A stretch of 64,000 bases of DNA, from the NCBI GenBank assembly GCA_020722545.1, contig DYKQ01000002.1, positions 1 through 64,000 of the forward strand, read 5' to 3'. The notes under the pieces are model-generated. The model was not told where the DNA came from and did not search any database. It worked only from the letters and a program-made list of their open reading frames with translations. Source of the stretch: Thiomonas intermedia (GTDB taxonomy: Bacteria; Pseudomonadota; Gammaproteobacteria; Burkholderiales; Burkholderiaceae_C). Positions 43,680-56,200 of the stretch are shown here, piece after piece. The number at the start of each line of letters is the position of its first letter. The stretch's first letter is position 1. The translations under genes and the position numbers were made by a program.

Positions 43680-44611
43680 GCGGGCATTCTAGGAGTTGAA
43701 TCACCTGGGGCGCAGACGAGGCGATGCAAAGTGGACAGCACCTCTTCAAGCGGCGCGCGGGTCAGTTCCACCCGCCCGAAACCTGCCGCGCGCAGGGCGC
43801 TGGCGATGCGCGGGTGGATGGCCAGCGCTCGCTGCGGGCGCAGCACGGCGGCGTCCAGCCCAGCCGGTTCGAGCAAGCGCTGCAGGTTATGCACGGCCTC
43901 AGTCGAGGAAAACAGCCACCAGCCGCCGCTACCCAGCGCCGACTGCAGCAACGCCGCGGTCTGCGCGTTGTATTCGGGCGCCAGTCGGCTGTAGGCCTCG
44001 ATGACTTTGACCTTGGCGCCCGCCGCTTCGAGCTTGCGCTGCAGCAGGTCGCGCCCCGGCCCGCCCCGGAAGATCAGCGCATGGCGTCCGGCCCACGGAA
44101 AAGACGCCACCGGCCCCGGGGCGAAAGCGAGTTGAAGCGCGTTCCACAAAGCCTCGGAATCGCCCTCGCCGCCCGGCTCATCGCCTCTCAAGAAAACGCC
44201 GGGCCGCCCCAAGTTTTCTTGACCCCCCCGGGGGGCGGGCTGGGCGAAGCCCGGCCCTGGGGGCGCCGAGCCCGGTGCGATGAGCCGCGGCCATGGAACG
44301 TCGTCGGGCTGCGCCGTCAAAGCCCGGCGCACCGCGCGCAGACTGCCCTCGCCGACGACGCCGATGGCGCAACGCGCGGGCCAGGGCTGGCGCAGCGCCG
44401 CGAACACGGCAGCCACCGCCGTGGGGCTGACGGGAATGGCCAGATCGGTCTGCGGCAAAGCGGCCAAGGCGGCATGAAAACGGGGCAGATCGACTGGCGG
44501 GCCGATGTGTTGCAGCGGAAAGTCGAGCATCTGCACACCGGCCGCGGCCAAAAGCTCGTGCGCTCCTCCGGTCTGCGAGGAGGCCCGTGTGGAGATCAGC
44601 GTGGTGTTGAG
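43676..44611 (-). CDS. hemD: Uroporphyrinogen-III synthase with in-frame insertion
   Basis: The 311-aa protein closes and rearranges hydroxymethylbilane to uroporphyrinogen III. The N-terminal domain (LNTTLISTRA) and AWRHALIFRGGPGRDLL-like stretch (WAGRHALIFRGGPGRDLLQ) are recognisable. It is about 50 residues longer than usual. A 114-bp palindromic element (44174-44287) is inserted in frame at about residues 110-147, in the linker between domains, and adds GSAPPGPGFAQPAPRGGQEN and more Gly/Pro-rich sequence. The start at 44611 matches the normal N-terminus; a start 7 codons upstream also exists. It follows hemC by 42 bases. Confidence 0.85.
   Translation of the reverse strand, partial: LNTTLISTRASSQTGGAHELLAAAGVQMLDFPLQHIGPPVDLPRFHAALAALPQTDLAIPVSPTAVAAVFAALRQPWPARCAIGVVGEGSLRAVRRALTAQPDDVPWPRLIAPGSAPPGPGFAQPAPRGGQENLGRPGVFLRGDEPGGEGDSEALWNALQLAFAPGPVASFPWAGRHALIFRGGPGRDLLQRKLEAAGAKVKVIEAYSRLAPEYNAQTAALLQSALGSGGWWLFSSTEAVHNLQRLLEPAGLDAAVLRPQRALAIHPRIASALRAAGFGRVELTRAPLEEVLSTLHRLVCAPGDSTPRMPA
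44174..44287. repeat. 114-bp palindromic element inserted in hemD
   Basis: The ends CGGCTCATCGC (44174-44184) and GCGATGAGCCG (44277-44287) form an 11-bp perfect inverted repeat. Inside is a second one, CAAGAAAAC (44189-44197) with GTTTTCTTG (44213-44221), then CCCCCCGGGGGG and a GGGC-TTC-GCCC-type hairpin. The length, 114, is a multiple of three and the element is read through without a stop on the hemD strand. It looks like a coding-tolerant repeat similar in principle to the Rickettsia palindromic elements. Confidence 0.7.
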
Positions 44612-44653
44612 CATCCTCGCCCCGCTTTGCATGGAGCCAGCAAACGGGAGAAC

Positions 44654-45610
44654 TCAATGCGAACCGAGTTGCGCCAGCAGCGCGTCGGCGCCCTGTTCGC
44701 GCAGCTGCCGGGCCACCTGCCGCCCCAGCGCCTCGGCCTGCGCCAGATCGGTGACGCGCCCGCGCTGCTGCGCGTGCAGCGCCTGGCTGCCGTCGGGCAG
44801 CCCCAACACGGCGCGCAGATGCATTGCCTCGCCCTCCAACGTGGCATAGGCGCCCATCGGCGTGGTGCAGCTGCCGCCCAGCCCCCGCGACACCGCGCGC
44901 TCCGCATGGGTGCACAAGGCCGTGGGCGGATGGTTGAGCACAGCCAGCGCCTGCGCCAGATCGGGCCGGTCGGCGCGAATTTCGATGCCCAGCGCCGCCT
45001 GCCCGACGGCCGGGAGCATGTCTTCAGGTTCGATGACGGTGCGCACGCGCTCGCCCAGACCCAGCCGCTTGAGCCCCGCTGCCGCCAGCAGGATGCCGGC
45101 GTACTGCCCTTCGTCGAGCTTGCGCAGCCGGGTGTCGAGGTTGCCGCGCAGCGCCTGGACTTTCAGATGCGGATAGCGTGCGCGCAGTTGCGATTCGCGC
45201 CGCAAACTGGAGGTGCCGACCACCGCGCCTGCGGGCAGATCGGCCAGATTGGCGTAATGCGGGCTGACCCAGGCGTCTCGCGGATCTTCACGCTCCATCA
45301 CCGCGGTGAGCGCAAATCCGGTCGGCAGCACCATGGGCACGTCCTTGAGCGAATGCACGGCGAGGTCGGCGCGCCCTTGCTCCATGGCCACTTCGAGTTC
45401 CTTGACGAACAACCCCTTGCCGCCGATCTTGGACAGCGATTTGTCGAGAATCTGATCGCCCTGCGTGGTCATGCCGAAAATCCGCACATCGCACTGCGGA
45501 TACAGCCCCTTGAGCAGATCGCGCACATGCTCGGCCTGCCAAAGCGCCAGACGGCTTTCGCGGGTGGCAATGACGAGGGACGGGGGGGGAGTGAAGGAAG
45601 TGGAGGTCAT
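44654..45610 (-). CDS. hemC: Porphobilinogen deaminase (hydroxymethylbilane synthase)
   Basis: The 318-aa enzyme has the conserved start [17 protein letters not shown], the catalytic Asp90 in VHSLKDVP and Cys248 in [11 protein letters not shown], which carries the dipyrromethane cofactor. It links four porphobilinogens. It is the first gene of the hemCDXY operon, divergent from ppc, with a 197-base shared upstream region in which I see no clear regulatory motif. Confidence 0.95.
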   Translation of the reverse strand: MTSTSFTPPPSLVIATRESRLALWQAEHVRDLLKGLYPQCDVRIFGMTTQGDQILDKSLSKIGGKGLFVKELEVAMEQGRADLAVHSLKDVPMVLPTGFALTAVMEREDPRDAWVSPHYANLADLPAGAVVGTSSLRRESQLRARYPHLKVQALRGNLDTRLRKLDEGQYAGILLAAAGLKRLGLGERVRTVIEPEDMLPAVGQAALGIEIRADRPDLAQALAVLNHPPTALCTHAERAVSRGLGGSCTTPMGAYATLEGEAMHLRAVLGLPDGSQALHAQQRGRVTDLAQAEALGRQVARQLREQGADALLAQLGSH

Positions 45611-45807
45611 GCGCGGATTCTAAGATCGCCCATCCATTGCCCTGCCGTGCAAAACCCCATTGCATTGCGCATGGCGAAAAATCATTTCATCGGCGCTGCG
45701 GCAGCGCAAATCCTGCGGCGATGCGGGCGCGCATCTTGCTTAAATTTGGCACGGCGCTGATAGCATCAGCCCGCCCTGTTTTCGTGCCCCTCACAACACG
45801 CCACGCC

Positions 45808-48618
<2,811 letters not shown>

Positions 48619-48624
48619 GGGCAG

Positions 48625-49605
48625 TTACGGCTTCCAGCCGCGCAGCGCCTGCATCGCCGCGTCATAGCCGATCTGGATCGATTCTTCGGCGCGACCGAAT
48701 TCGAGAAAGCGGATATCGCCCAGCGGCGGGCGGATGAGCAAATCGGGCGGCTCGATGCGCAGACGGCTTTCGGTGATGTGCATTTCCATCACATTCACCG
48801 AAGCCAGCAAGACCTCGAACACATTGGGCAGCGGCTCCTCGCGGTCGGCCCAGCGCTCGAACTGATCCTTGGCCGGGGCGCTCGGAGCTTGCAGGCGCTG
48901 CCTGAGATCGGCCATCACCCGCCGATAGTCGGCCGCCCAGCGGCCTGCCAGTTCTTCCACCGGAGTTTCGCTGCGCCGGGGTTTGGGCCGCGCCCGTCGC
49001 TTGAGCCGACTGTCCACCACGCCATGATTGAGATCGACCGCAATCACCTGGTCCGCCCCCATGGCGCGCACCACGCTGACCGGCACCGGGTTGCTCAAGC
49101 CCCCGTCCACCAACACCCGCCCATTCACGCGCACCGGGGTGAACACGCCCGGCACCGCAATGCTGGCGCGCACCGCTTCGATCACATCGCCCGAGCGCAG
49201 CACCACCTCGGCGCCGCTGTGCAGATCGGTGGCAATCGCGGCAAAAGGAATGGACAGCGCCTCGATCTGCGTCGCCGGCAGATGCTCACGCACCAGTTCG
49301 GTGACCTTGGCGCCGTCGATCAGCCCCGAGCGAGGAAACACCACGTCGAAAAACGACAGGGTCTTGCGCCAGTCGAAGGTCTTGAACGTGGCCTCCAGTC
49401 CGTCGGTGCGCCCTGCTGCGGCAATGGCGCCAACCAGCGCGCCGATGCTGCACCCGGCGATGAAATCGATCCGCACTCCGGCGTCGGCCAAGGCCCGCAG
49501 CACGCCCAGGTGCGCCATGCCGCGCGCGGCGCCGCCGCCCAGCGCCAGGCCGAGCCGGGGTCTTGGCGTTGCGGTTGAAGAGGTGGAGAGAGGCGCTGCT
49601 TGCAT
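48625..49605 (-). CDS. Patatin-like phospholipase (RssA-like)
   Basis: The 326-aa protein has the oxyanion loop GGGAARG, nucleophile Ser53 in GCSIG and the catalytic Asp167 in VDGGLSNP, so it should be an active serine-aspartate phospholipase. The C-terminal 90 residues are extra and basic-charged. No signal peptide: cytoplasmic. The ATG at 49605 replaces a TTG 2 codons upstream; neither has a ribosome site. Confidence 0.88.
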   Translation of the reverse strand: MQAAPLSTSSTATPRPRLGLALGGGAARGMAHLGVLRALADAGVRIDFIAGCSIGALVGAIAAAGRTDGLEATFKTFDWRKTLSFFDVVFPRSGLIDGAKVTELVREHLPATQIEALSIPFAAIATDLHSGAEVVLRSGDVIEAVRASIAVPGVFTPVRVNGRVLVDGGLSNPVPVSVVRAMGADQVIAVDLNHGVVDSRLKRRARPKPRRSETPVEELAGRWAADYRRVMADLRQRLQAPSAPAKDQFERWADREEPLPNVFEVLLASVNVMEMHITESRLRIEPPDLLIRPPLGDIRFLEFGRAEESIQIGYDAAMQALRGWKP

Positions 49606-49650
49606 GACCAAAGGATAAGCCTGCCCCGTGCTATGTGTGCGCTAAGACGG

Positions 49651-49709
49651 GCTCCCTAAAGTTCTTCTCACGCCAAGTCGGCGTTTGTTCAACTTCTTCT
49701 TTAGGGAGC
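49651..49709 (+). promoter_or_regulatory. Inverted repeat sequestering the pepSY ribosome site
   Basis: GCTCCCTAAAG (49651-49661) and CTTTAGGGAGC (49699-49709) are perfect 11-bp inverted repeats 37 bases apart. The right arm contains the Shine-Dalgarno AGGGAG, 7 bases before the PepSY start. If transcribed, the left arm would cover the ribosome site, as in RNA thermometers or attenuators. Alternatively the two arms are operator half-sites. Confidence 0.55.
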
Positions 49710-49715
49710 TTCATC

Positions 49716-50051
49716 ATGAAAATTCGCCAATCCATCCTCATCGCCACGCTCGCACTCGCTTCGGCCGCCGCCGGGGTCAGCGCATTCGCATCAAGCGCTT
49801 CGGGCAACGACGCCCGCATCATCCCCAACGCCAAGATCAGCCTGAGCCAGGCTGTCATCGCGGCCGAACAGCATGTGGGCGGCACGGCCTCCAAGGCCGA
49901 AGTCGAGCAGCACGCGGGCAAGGCGGTGTATGACGTGGAAGTGGTCAAAGGCCCGCAGGTGTTCGACGTGAAGATCAGCCCGGATCAAGGCACGGTCATC
50001 GCCTCGACCGAAGACCGCAACGATCACGACGACCACGATCAGCAGGACTGA
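49716..50051 (+). CDS. PepSY-domain periplasmic protein
   Basis: The 111-aa protein has a signal peptide (residues 1-25) and a PepSY domain (about 35-95; SLSQAVIAAEQHVGGTASKA). The tail is Asp- and His-rich (DRNDHDDHDQQD), which may bind metal ions. PepSY proteins act as inhibitors or sensors in the envelope. It is upstream of a PAP2-RND-two-component operon and may be one of its outputs. Confidence 0.85.
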   Translation: MKIRQSILIATLALASAAAGVSAFASSASGNDARIIPNAKISLSQAVIAAEQHVGGTASKAEVEQHAGKAVYDVEVVKGPQVFDVKISPDQGTVIASTEDRNDHDDHDQQD

Positions 50052-50061
50052 TCGCTTCAAC

Positions 50062-50117
50062 CGCCCCCGCGCCGCCGGAAATCAACCGGGTTGCGCAGGG
50101 GCGATCTCGTTTTGCAA
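50062..50117 (+). terminator. Possible intrinsic terminator after the PepSY gene
   Basis: CGCCCCCGCGC (50062-50072) pairs with GCGCAGGGGCG (50093-50103) with one mismatch, giving an 11-bp stem with a 20-base loop, followed by ATCTCGTTTT. The T-run is short and begins a few bases after the stem. Confidence 0.45.
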
Positions 50118-50140
50118 AACCACAAGAACACCGCCACGCC

Positions 50141-50758
50141 ATGCTGCATTTCCCCGCTTTTTGGAACGCCCTCAATCTGGGGCTCTACACCCATTGGGCC
50201 GCCCACGGCACGGCGTCACAAGCCAGCATCGACGTAGCGCTGTTCTTTGCCGAATACGCCATCTACGCCGCGCCCCTGCTGTTGATCTGGGGCTGGTTGC
50301 GCCACCCGGACGCGCTGCGCCCGCCGCTGCTGCAAGCCGCAGTGGCGGCCCTCGTGGCGCTAGGCATCAATCAGCTCATCGGGCTGGCGGTGTTCGAGCC
50401 GCGCCCCTTCGCCATCGGCCTCGGCCCTGCGCTGCTGGCGCATGCGCCCGACAGCGGCTTTCCCAGCGATCACCTCACCGTAATCGCTTCGGTCGCGGCG
50501 AGCCTGCTCCTCACGCCGACATGGCGCCGGGCCGGTCTGCTGCTGGCGCTGCTGGGTCTGCCTGTGGCCTGGGCGCGGGTGTATCTCGGCGTGCATTGGC
50601 CGCTGGACATGGCGGGCGCCGCGCTGGTGGGATTGATGGCCGCGCTCGTCGTCCATCCGGCGCGGCATCGTCTGCTGGAGCCCGCCATGCCCATACTCAC
50701 TGGCCTCTATCGCAAACTGTTCGCACCGGCCATTCGTCAAGGTTGGGTTTTACGATGA
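50141..50758 (+). CDS. PAP2 phosphatase (BcrC-like undecaprenyl-diphosphatase)
   Basis: The 205-aa membrane protein has the PAP2 boxes EPRPF, PSDH and ARVYLGVHWPLD with the catalytic His, and about five helices. BcrC-like members dephosphorylate undecaprenyl diphosphate at the outer face, which recycles the lipid carrier and gives bacitracin resistance. The ATGA overlap with the next gene places it at the head of an efflux and two-component operon. Confidence 0.85.
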   Translation: MLHFPAFWNALNLGLYTHWAAHGTASQASIDVALFFAEYAIYAAPLLLIWGWLRHPDALRPPLLQAAVAALVALGINQLIGLAVFEPRPFAIGLGPALLAHAPDSGFPSDHLTVIASVAASLLLTPTWRRAGLLLALLGLPVAWARVYLGVHWPLDMAGAALVGLMAALVVHPARHRLLEPAMPILTGLYRKLFAPAIRQGWVLR

Positions 50759-52182
50759 AACAAATTGTCACCCCACAGCCCACTGCCATGACGGTTCCCC
50801 ATTTATCCCGCAGCATTCTGCTCGCCGCTCTGCTTCTAGGCGGTTGCGCCAGCTATCACCCCGAGCCGCTGCCGACTTCCGCCGATCTGGCCGCATCGAC
50901 GAACCGTCTGGATGTGGCGCGCGGCAAGATCGCGCTGCCCGCACTGGCGCATTACAACTTCGATACCGCCAAGCCGCTGGACGCCACCGGGCTGGCCATC
51001 CTCGCCGTGCTCAACAACCCGCAGCTCAAGGCCGAGCGCGCAAGGCTGGGCGTGGCCCGCGCGCAAGCCTTCGACGCCGGGCTGCTGCCCGATCCGCAAC
51101 TCGGCCTGTCGCAAGACTTCCCCGGAAACAGCGCGGGAGCAACGACTTCGGCGTACAACCTCGGGCTGTCTTACGACATTGCCGCGCTCATCACCCACCA
51201 CGCCGCGCAAAGCGCCGCACAGCACGCCGCAACCCAGGTCAACCTGCAAGTGCTGTGGGCCGAATGGCAGACCGTGGCGCAAGCCCGCCTGCTCTACACC
51301 CAGATCACCGGCAACGCTGCACGGCTGAAACTGCTGGAGCAGGAGCGCGCCTTGTTCGCGCAGCGCCTGCAGCGCAGCCAGACCGCGCTGGCGCAGGGCA
51401 ATGTCACCCGGCTCGACGTGGACGCCCAGCTCGTCCCGCTGCAAGCCCTCACCCAGACCATTCAGCAGATCGAACGCCAGCAGCTCGGCCTGCAGTCTCA
51501 GCTCCATGCCCTGCTCGGGCTGCAGGCCGATGTACCGCTGCCACTGGCCGCGCCCTCTGAACAAGCCGCGCCCGCCGCCGCGCAGGTGGCCGCAGCGCTC
51601 AAGCAACTGCCGCGCATCCGCCCCGATCTGATGGCGCTGCAGGCTGGCTATGCCGCGCAGGAGCAGAAAGTCTGGCAGGCCGTGCTCGGGCAGTTTCCGG
51701 CGTTCAATCTGGGCTTCACCCGCGCGCGCGACACCGCCGGAGTGAACACCGTGGGCTTTGGCGTGAGCATCAGCCTGCCGCTGTTCAACCGCAATCAGGG
51801 CGTGATTGCTACGCAGCGCGCCACTCGTGCGCAACTGCTGGCCGACTATCAGGCCCGGCTCGATCAGGCTGATGCCGATGTACGGCAGGCGCAGGCCGAC
51901 ATCGCGCTCCTGCAGCAGCAGCGTCAGACTCTGCTGAAGGCCCTGCCCGCGCTGGAATCGGCAGATGCCGCCGCACAACAGGCGCTGCAGCAGGGCGGCA
52001 TGAGCCTGCTGGAATTCATCAACCAGCGCACCGCCCTGCTCGACCAGCGCTTGGCGCTGCAAGCCAACGCGCAACAGCGCGCCGAGCAAATTCTGGCCTT
52101 GCAACTACTCACCGGTCTTGGCCCCTACCGTCAGACCGCCGCCCTAGTTTCCCCGTCCAAATCCAACGCCGCACCGCTATGA
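50755..52182 (+). CDS. TolC-family outer-membrane lipoprotein
   Basis: The 475-aa protein has a lipoprotein signal with lipobox LLGGC (Cys at about residue 31), then outer-membrane efflux repeats with coiled coils (VLNNPQLKAERARLGVARAQ). It resembles the CusC/NodT type of channel. It overlaps PAP2 upstream and the adaptor gene downstream by four bases each. Confidence 0.88.
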   Translation: MKQIVTPQPTAMTVPHLSRSILLAALLLGGCASYHPEPLPTSADLAASTNRLDVARGKIALPALAHYNFDTAKPLDATGLAILAVLNNPQLKAERARLGVARAQAFDAGLLPDPQLGLSQDFPGNSAGATTSAYNLGLSYDIAALITHHAAQSAAQHAATQVNLQVLWAEWQTVAQARLLYTQITGNAARLKLLEQERALFAQRLQRSQTALAQGNVTRLDVDAQLVPLQALTQTIQQIERQQLGLQSQLHALLGLQADVPLPLAAPSEQAAPAAAQVAAALKQLPRIRPDLMALQAGYAAQEQKVWQAVLGQFPAFNLGFTRARDTAGVNTVGFGVSISLPLFNRNQGVIATQRATRAQLLADYQARLDQADADVRQAQADIALLQQQRQTLLKALPALESADAAAQQALQQGGMSLLEFINQRTALLDQRLALQANAQQRAEQILALQLLTGLGPYRQTAALVSPSKSNAAPL

Positions 52183-53249
52183 CCCTGCCCACTCGTGCCC
52201 GCATCGCTCTTCTCGCCGCGCTGAGTCTGCCCTCGCTTTTCCTGACCCTTGGCCGCCTGCCGAGTGCGTTCGCTGCAGACAGCCCCATCTCCGCACAGGT
52301 ACAGACCGCGCCGCTGCAACGCGGAGAACTGCTGCATACCCTGCGCGCCTATGCCGTGGTGCAGGTGCCTGCCAGCCAGACTCAGGCCATCACCTTTCAG
52401 CATGCCATGCAGGTGCAAACCGTGGACGTGCATGTCGGCCAGGCCGTGCGCAAGGGCGCGGTGCTGGCCACGCTGCACAGCGATGCCAGCACCGCGCTGG
52501 CCTACAGCCAGGCGCAGACCGCCGTTTCTTTTGCGCAGGGCGAGTTGGGCCGCCTGACCGCGCTCAAGGCGCAACAACTCGCGACGCAGGCGCAGGTCGA
52601 TGCCGCGCGCAAGGCCCTGACCGACGCGCAGGCGCAACTGCACAGCCTGCAGCAACAAGGCGCGGGACAGGCGGCAACGCGGGTGCTGGCGCCGCAAGAC
52701 GGCATCGTGCTGGCGGTGAACGCCGCGCCGGGTGATCTGCTGGCCGCAGGCAGCCCGTTGCTGCAACTCGGGCGCAGCGGCAGCCTGCAAGCGCTGGCCG
52801 GCGTGCCTCCGGAAGACGCGCCGCGCCTGCAGCCCGGGCAACCCGTGCGGCTGACCTCGGTGTTCGACCCGGCGCAGCACTGGCAGGGCACCATCCGCAG
52901 CGTTGGAGCGGCCATCAACCCCAAGACCCAGCGCCTGGACGTGCAGATCGCCCTGCCTGCTCAGGCCGGTCTTCCTCCGGCCGGAGCCAGCGTGCAGGCC
53001 GACATGGTGCTCGGCCGCTGGCGCGGCTGGGTCGTGCCGCGCGACGCCGTGCTGCAGGACGAGCGCGGCGCCTTCGTGTTTCAGGACGACCACGGCAAGG
53101 CGCTACGCATCCCCGTGCAGATCGCCATTGAAAGCGGCCTGCAAACCGGCATCACCGGCGCCTTGAACCCGGCCATGCCGCTGGTCGTCGCCGGCAACTA
53201 TGAACTTCGCCCCGGCATGGCGCTGCGTGTGACAGGAGCCCAGCGATGA
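52179..53249 (+). CDS. RND-type periplasmic adaptor
   Basis: The 356-aa protein has a signal or anchor helix (about residues 8-31), lipoyl halves (VQTVDVHVGQAVRKGAVLATL and TRVLAPQDGIVLAVNAAPGD), a short coiled coil and barrel domains. It joins the RND pump to the TolC-like lipoprotein. Overlaps on both sides are 4 bases. Confidence 0.88.
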   Translation: MTLPTRARIALLAALSLPSLFLTLGRLPSAFAADSPISAQVQTAPLQRGELLHTLRAYAVVQVPASQTQAITFQHAMQVQTVDVHVGQAVRKGAVLATLHSDASTALAYSQAQTAVSFAQGELGRLTALKAQQLATQAQVDAARKALTDAQAQLHSLQQQGAGQAATRVLAPQDGIVLAVNAAPGDLLAAGSPLLQLGRSGSLQALAGVPPEDAPRLQPGQPVRLTSVFDPAQHWQGTIRSVGAAINPKTQRLDVQIALPAQAGLPPAGASVQADMVLGRWRGWVVPRDAVLQDERGAFVFQDDHGKALRIPVQIAIESGLQTGITGALNPAMPLVVAGNYELRPGMALRVTGAQR

Positions 53250-56200
53250 GCGGCGCCTCGGTCTGGCTGCAACGCCATCGACGCTCCATCCTGTTTCTGC
53301 TCGCGCTGCTGGCAGTCGGCGGGGTGTTTGCCGCGTTCAAGCTGCCGGTGGGACTGTTTCCCAATGTGGACTTCCCCCGCGTGGTGGTCAGCGCCGATGC
53401 GGGCGACCGCCCCGCCAGCCAGATGATGTTGCAAGTCACGCAGCCGCTGGAGCAGGCGGTACGCCGCGTGCCCGGCGTGGTGGATGTGAGATCCACCACC
53501 AGCCGCGGCACCGCCGATATTTCGGTGAGCTTCAACTGGGGCACGCCCATGGCGCTGGCCGCGGTGCAGGTCAACGAAGCGGTCACGCAGATGCTGCCGC
53601 AACTGCCGCCCGGCACCCAGGTGTCGAGCAAGCGCATGGACCCCACGGTCGATCCGGTCATCGCCTACAGTCTGACCTCCAAAACGCTCACCCCGACTCA
53701 ACTCTACGACCTGGCCGAATTCCAGTTGCGGCCGCTGCTCTCCAGCATCGGCGGGGTGGCGCGGGTGCAGATTCAGGGGGGTGCGCAGGAGGAATATCAC
53801 GTCACTCTCGATCCGCTGAAACTTCAGGCGCTGGGTCTGGCGCTGCAGGACGTGAGCAATGCGGTCAGCGCCGCCAACGGCGTGCAGGCCGTGGGCCATC
53901 TGCAAGACCGCTACAAGCTCCTGCTCGCCCTGGCCGACTCGCGCCTGCATGATGCCGCGCAAATCGGTGACATTGTGCTGCGGGCCGGGCCGGACGGCGT
54001 CATTCGGCTCAAAGACGTGGCGCGCATCTCGCGCAGCACCGTGCCGCAATGGGTGCGCATCACCGCGAACGGGCAAGACGCCGTGCTGCTCAACATCTAC
54101 CAGCAGCCGGGCGGCAACACCGTGCAGATCGCCCGCCATGTGCGCGAACTGCTCGCCAAAACCCCGCTGCCGCCCGGCGCGCACCTAGCCAGTTGGTATG
54201 ACCAGAGCACCCTGGTGGTGGACAGCGCCGCCAGCGTGCGCGACGCCATTCTGATCGGCGTGGCGCTGGCCGGGCTGGTGCTGCTGCTGTTTTTGCGCAG
54301 CCTGAAAATCACCCTCATCGCCATGATCACCGTGCCCGCCGTGCTGGCCGCCACCGTGGTGCTGCTCTACGCCCTGGGTATGAGTTTCAACATCATGACC
54401 CTGGGCGGCATGGCGGCCGCTGTGGGCCTGGTGATCGACGACGCCATCGTGATGAGCGAGCACATCGTGCGGCGATTGAGTGAAGCGCGCCATCGCGGCG
54501 AAGCGCAAGCGCGGCACAGCGGCATCCTGCATGCGGCGATGGAGTATTTGCGGCCGCTGGCCGGGTCGAGTGCGTCCACCGTGGTCATCTTCCTGCCGCT
54601 GGCCTTCCTCTCCGGCGTCACCGGCGCTTTTTTCAAGGCGCTGTCGCTGACCATGGCCGCCGCCCTCGTCATCTCCTTTTTCGTCGCCTGGCTGGCCGTG
54701 CCGCTGCTGGCCGACAAGCTGCTCTCGCCCAAGGACATCGCGCGCGAAGCGCAGCGTGAAAACGGCCGCTGGCTCTCCGCAGTGCAACGCGGCTATGCGC
54801 GGGTGCTGGGCGCTAGCCTGCGCCGCCCGTGGCTGGCCGCGCTGGGACTGGCGCCGCTGCTGCTCGCGGGCTGGCTGGCTTACGGGCAAGTGGGCAGCGG
54901 CTTCATGCCGCATATGGACGAAGGCGGTTTTATTCTCGACTACCGCACCCCGCCCGGCACCTCGCTGACCGAGACCGACCGCATCCTCGCGCAAGTGGAG
55001 CAGATTCTGCGCACCACGCCCGAGGTGCAAACCTGGTCGCGCCGCACCGGGGCGCAGCTCGGCGGCGGCGTGACCGAAGCCAACGAGGGCGACTTTTTCG
55101 TGCGGTTGAAGCCCCCGCCCCGCAAGTCGATCGATGTGGTGATGGAGGAGGTGCGCCAGCGCATCGAAACCCAGGTTCCCGGCGTGAAAATCGAAATGGC
55201 GCAGTTGATGGAAGACCTGATCGGCGACCTCACCGCCGTGCCGCAGCCCGTGGAGATCAAAATTTTCGACGACAACCCGAAGCAGCTCGCCCAGCTTGCG
55301 CACCGCACCGCGGCGGCCATCGGCAAGATTGCCGGCATCGTCGATGTGCGCAGCGGCATCAAGCCCGCGGGCGACGCGCTCGACATCCATATCGACCCCA
55401 CCCGCGCGGCACTCGAAGGCGTCGATCCGCAGCAGGTGCAGCAACAGTTGCAAACCCTGATCGGCGGCAGCGTGGTGACGCAAATCCAGCAAGGCCCGAA
55501 GATGGTCGGCGTGCGGCTGTGGACCCCGCTGGCGCTGCGCCAAACCACTGACGACATCGCCCGCCTGCCGCTGCGCGCGCCCGACGGCCATGTGTTCACC
55601 CTGGGGCGCATCGCCAGAATCAAGGTGCTCACCGGCCAACCAGAAATCAACCGCGAGAACTTCAAGACAATGGCCGCGGTCACCGCGCGCATCAGCGGTC
55701 GAGACCTGGGTTCGACCATTGCCGACGTCAAAAAAATCATCGACGCGCCCGGCTACTTTCCGCCCGGCGTCTATGCCCAACTCGGCGGGCTGTACAAGCA
55801 GCAGCAAATCGCGTTTCAGGGCCTGATCAGCGTGCTCGGCGCGGCGGTGCTGCTGGTGTTTTTGCTGCTGCTTTTTTTGTACGAGCGCTTCAAGGTGGCG
55901 ATCAGCATCCTGGCCATGCCGCTGCTCGCGCTGCCCGCCGTGTTCATTGGCCTGTGGGCGGCAGGCATCGAGCTCAACATCTCGGCCATGATGGGCATGA
56001 CCATGATCGTGGGCATCGTCACCGAGGTCGCGATTTTCTACTTCAGCGAAGTGCAGTCCTTGCTGCACGAGCACCCTGAGCAGGGCCTGGATGCCGCACT
56101 GGTGTCCGCCGGGCAGAACCGCATGCGCCCAATCGCCATGACCACGCTGGCGGCCATGCTGACGCTTGCGCCGCTGGCCCTCGCGCTGGGGCAAGGCTCG

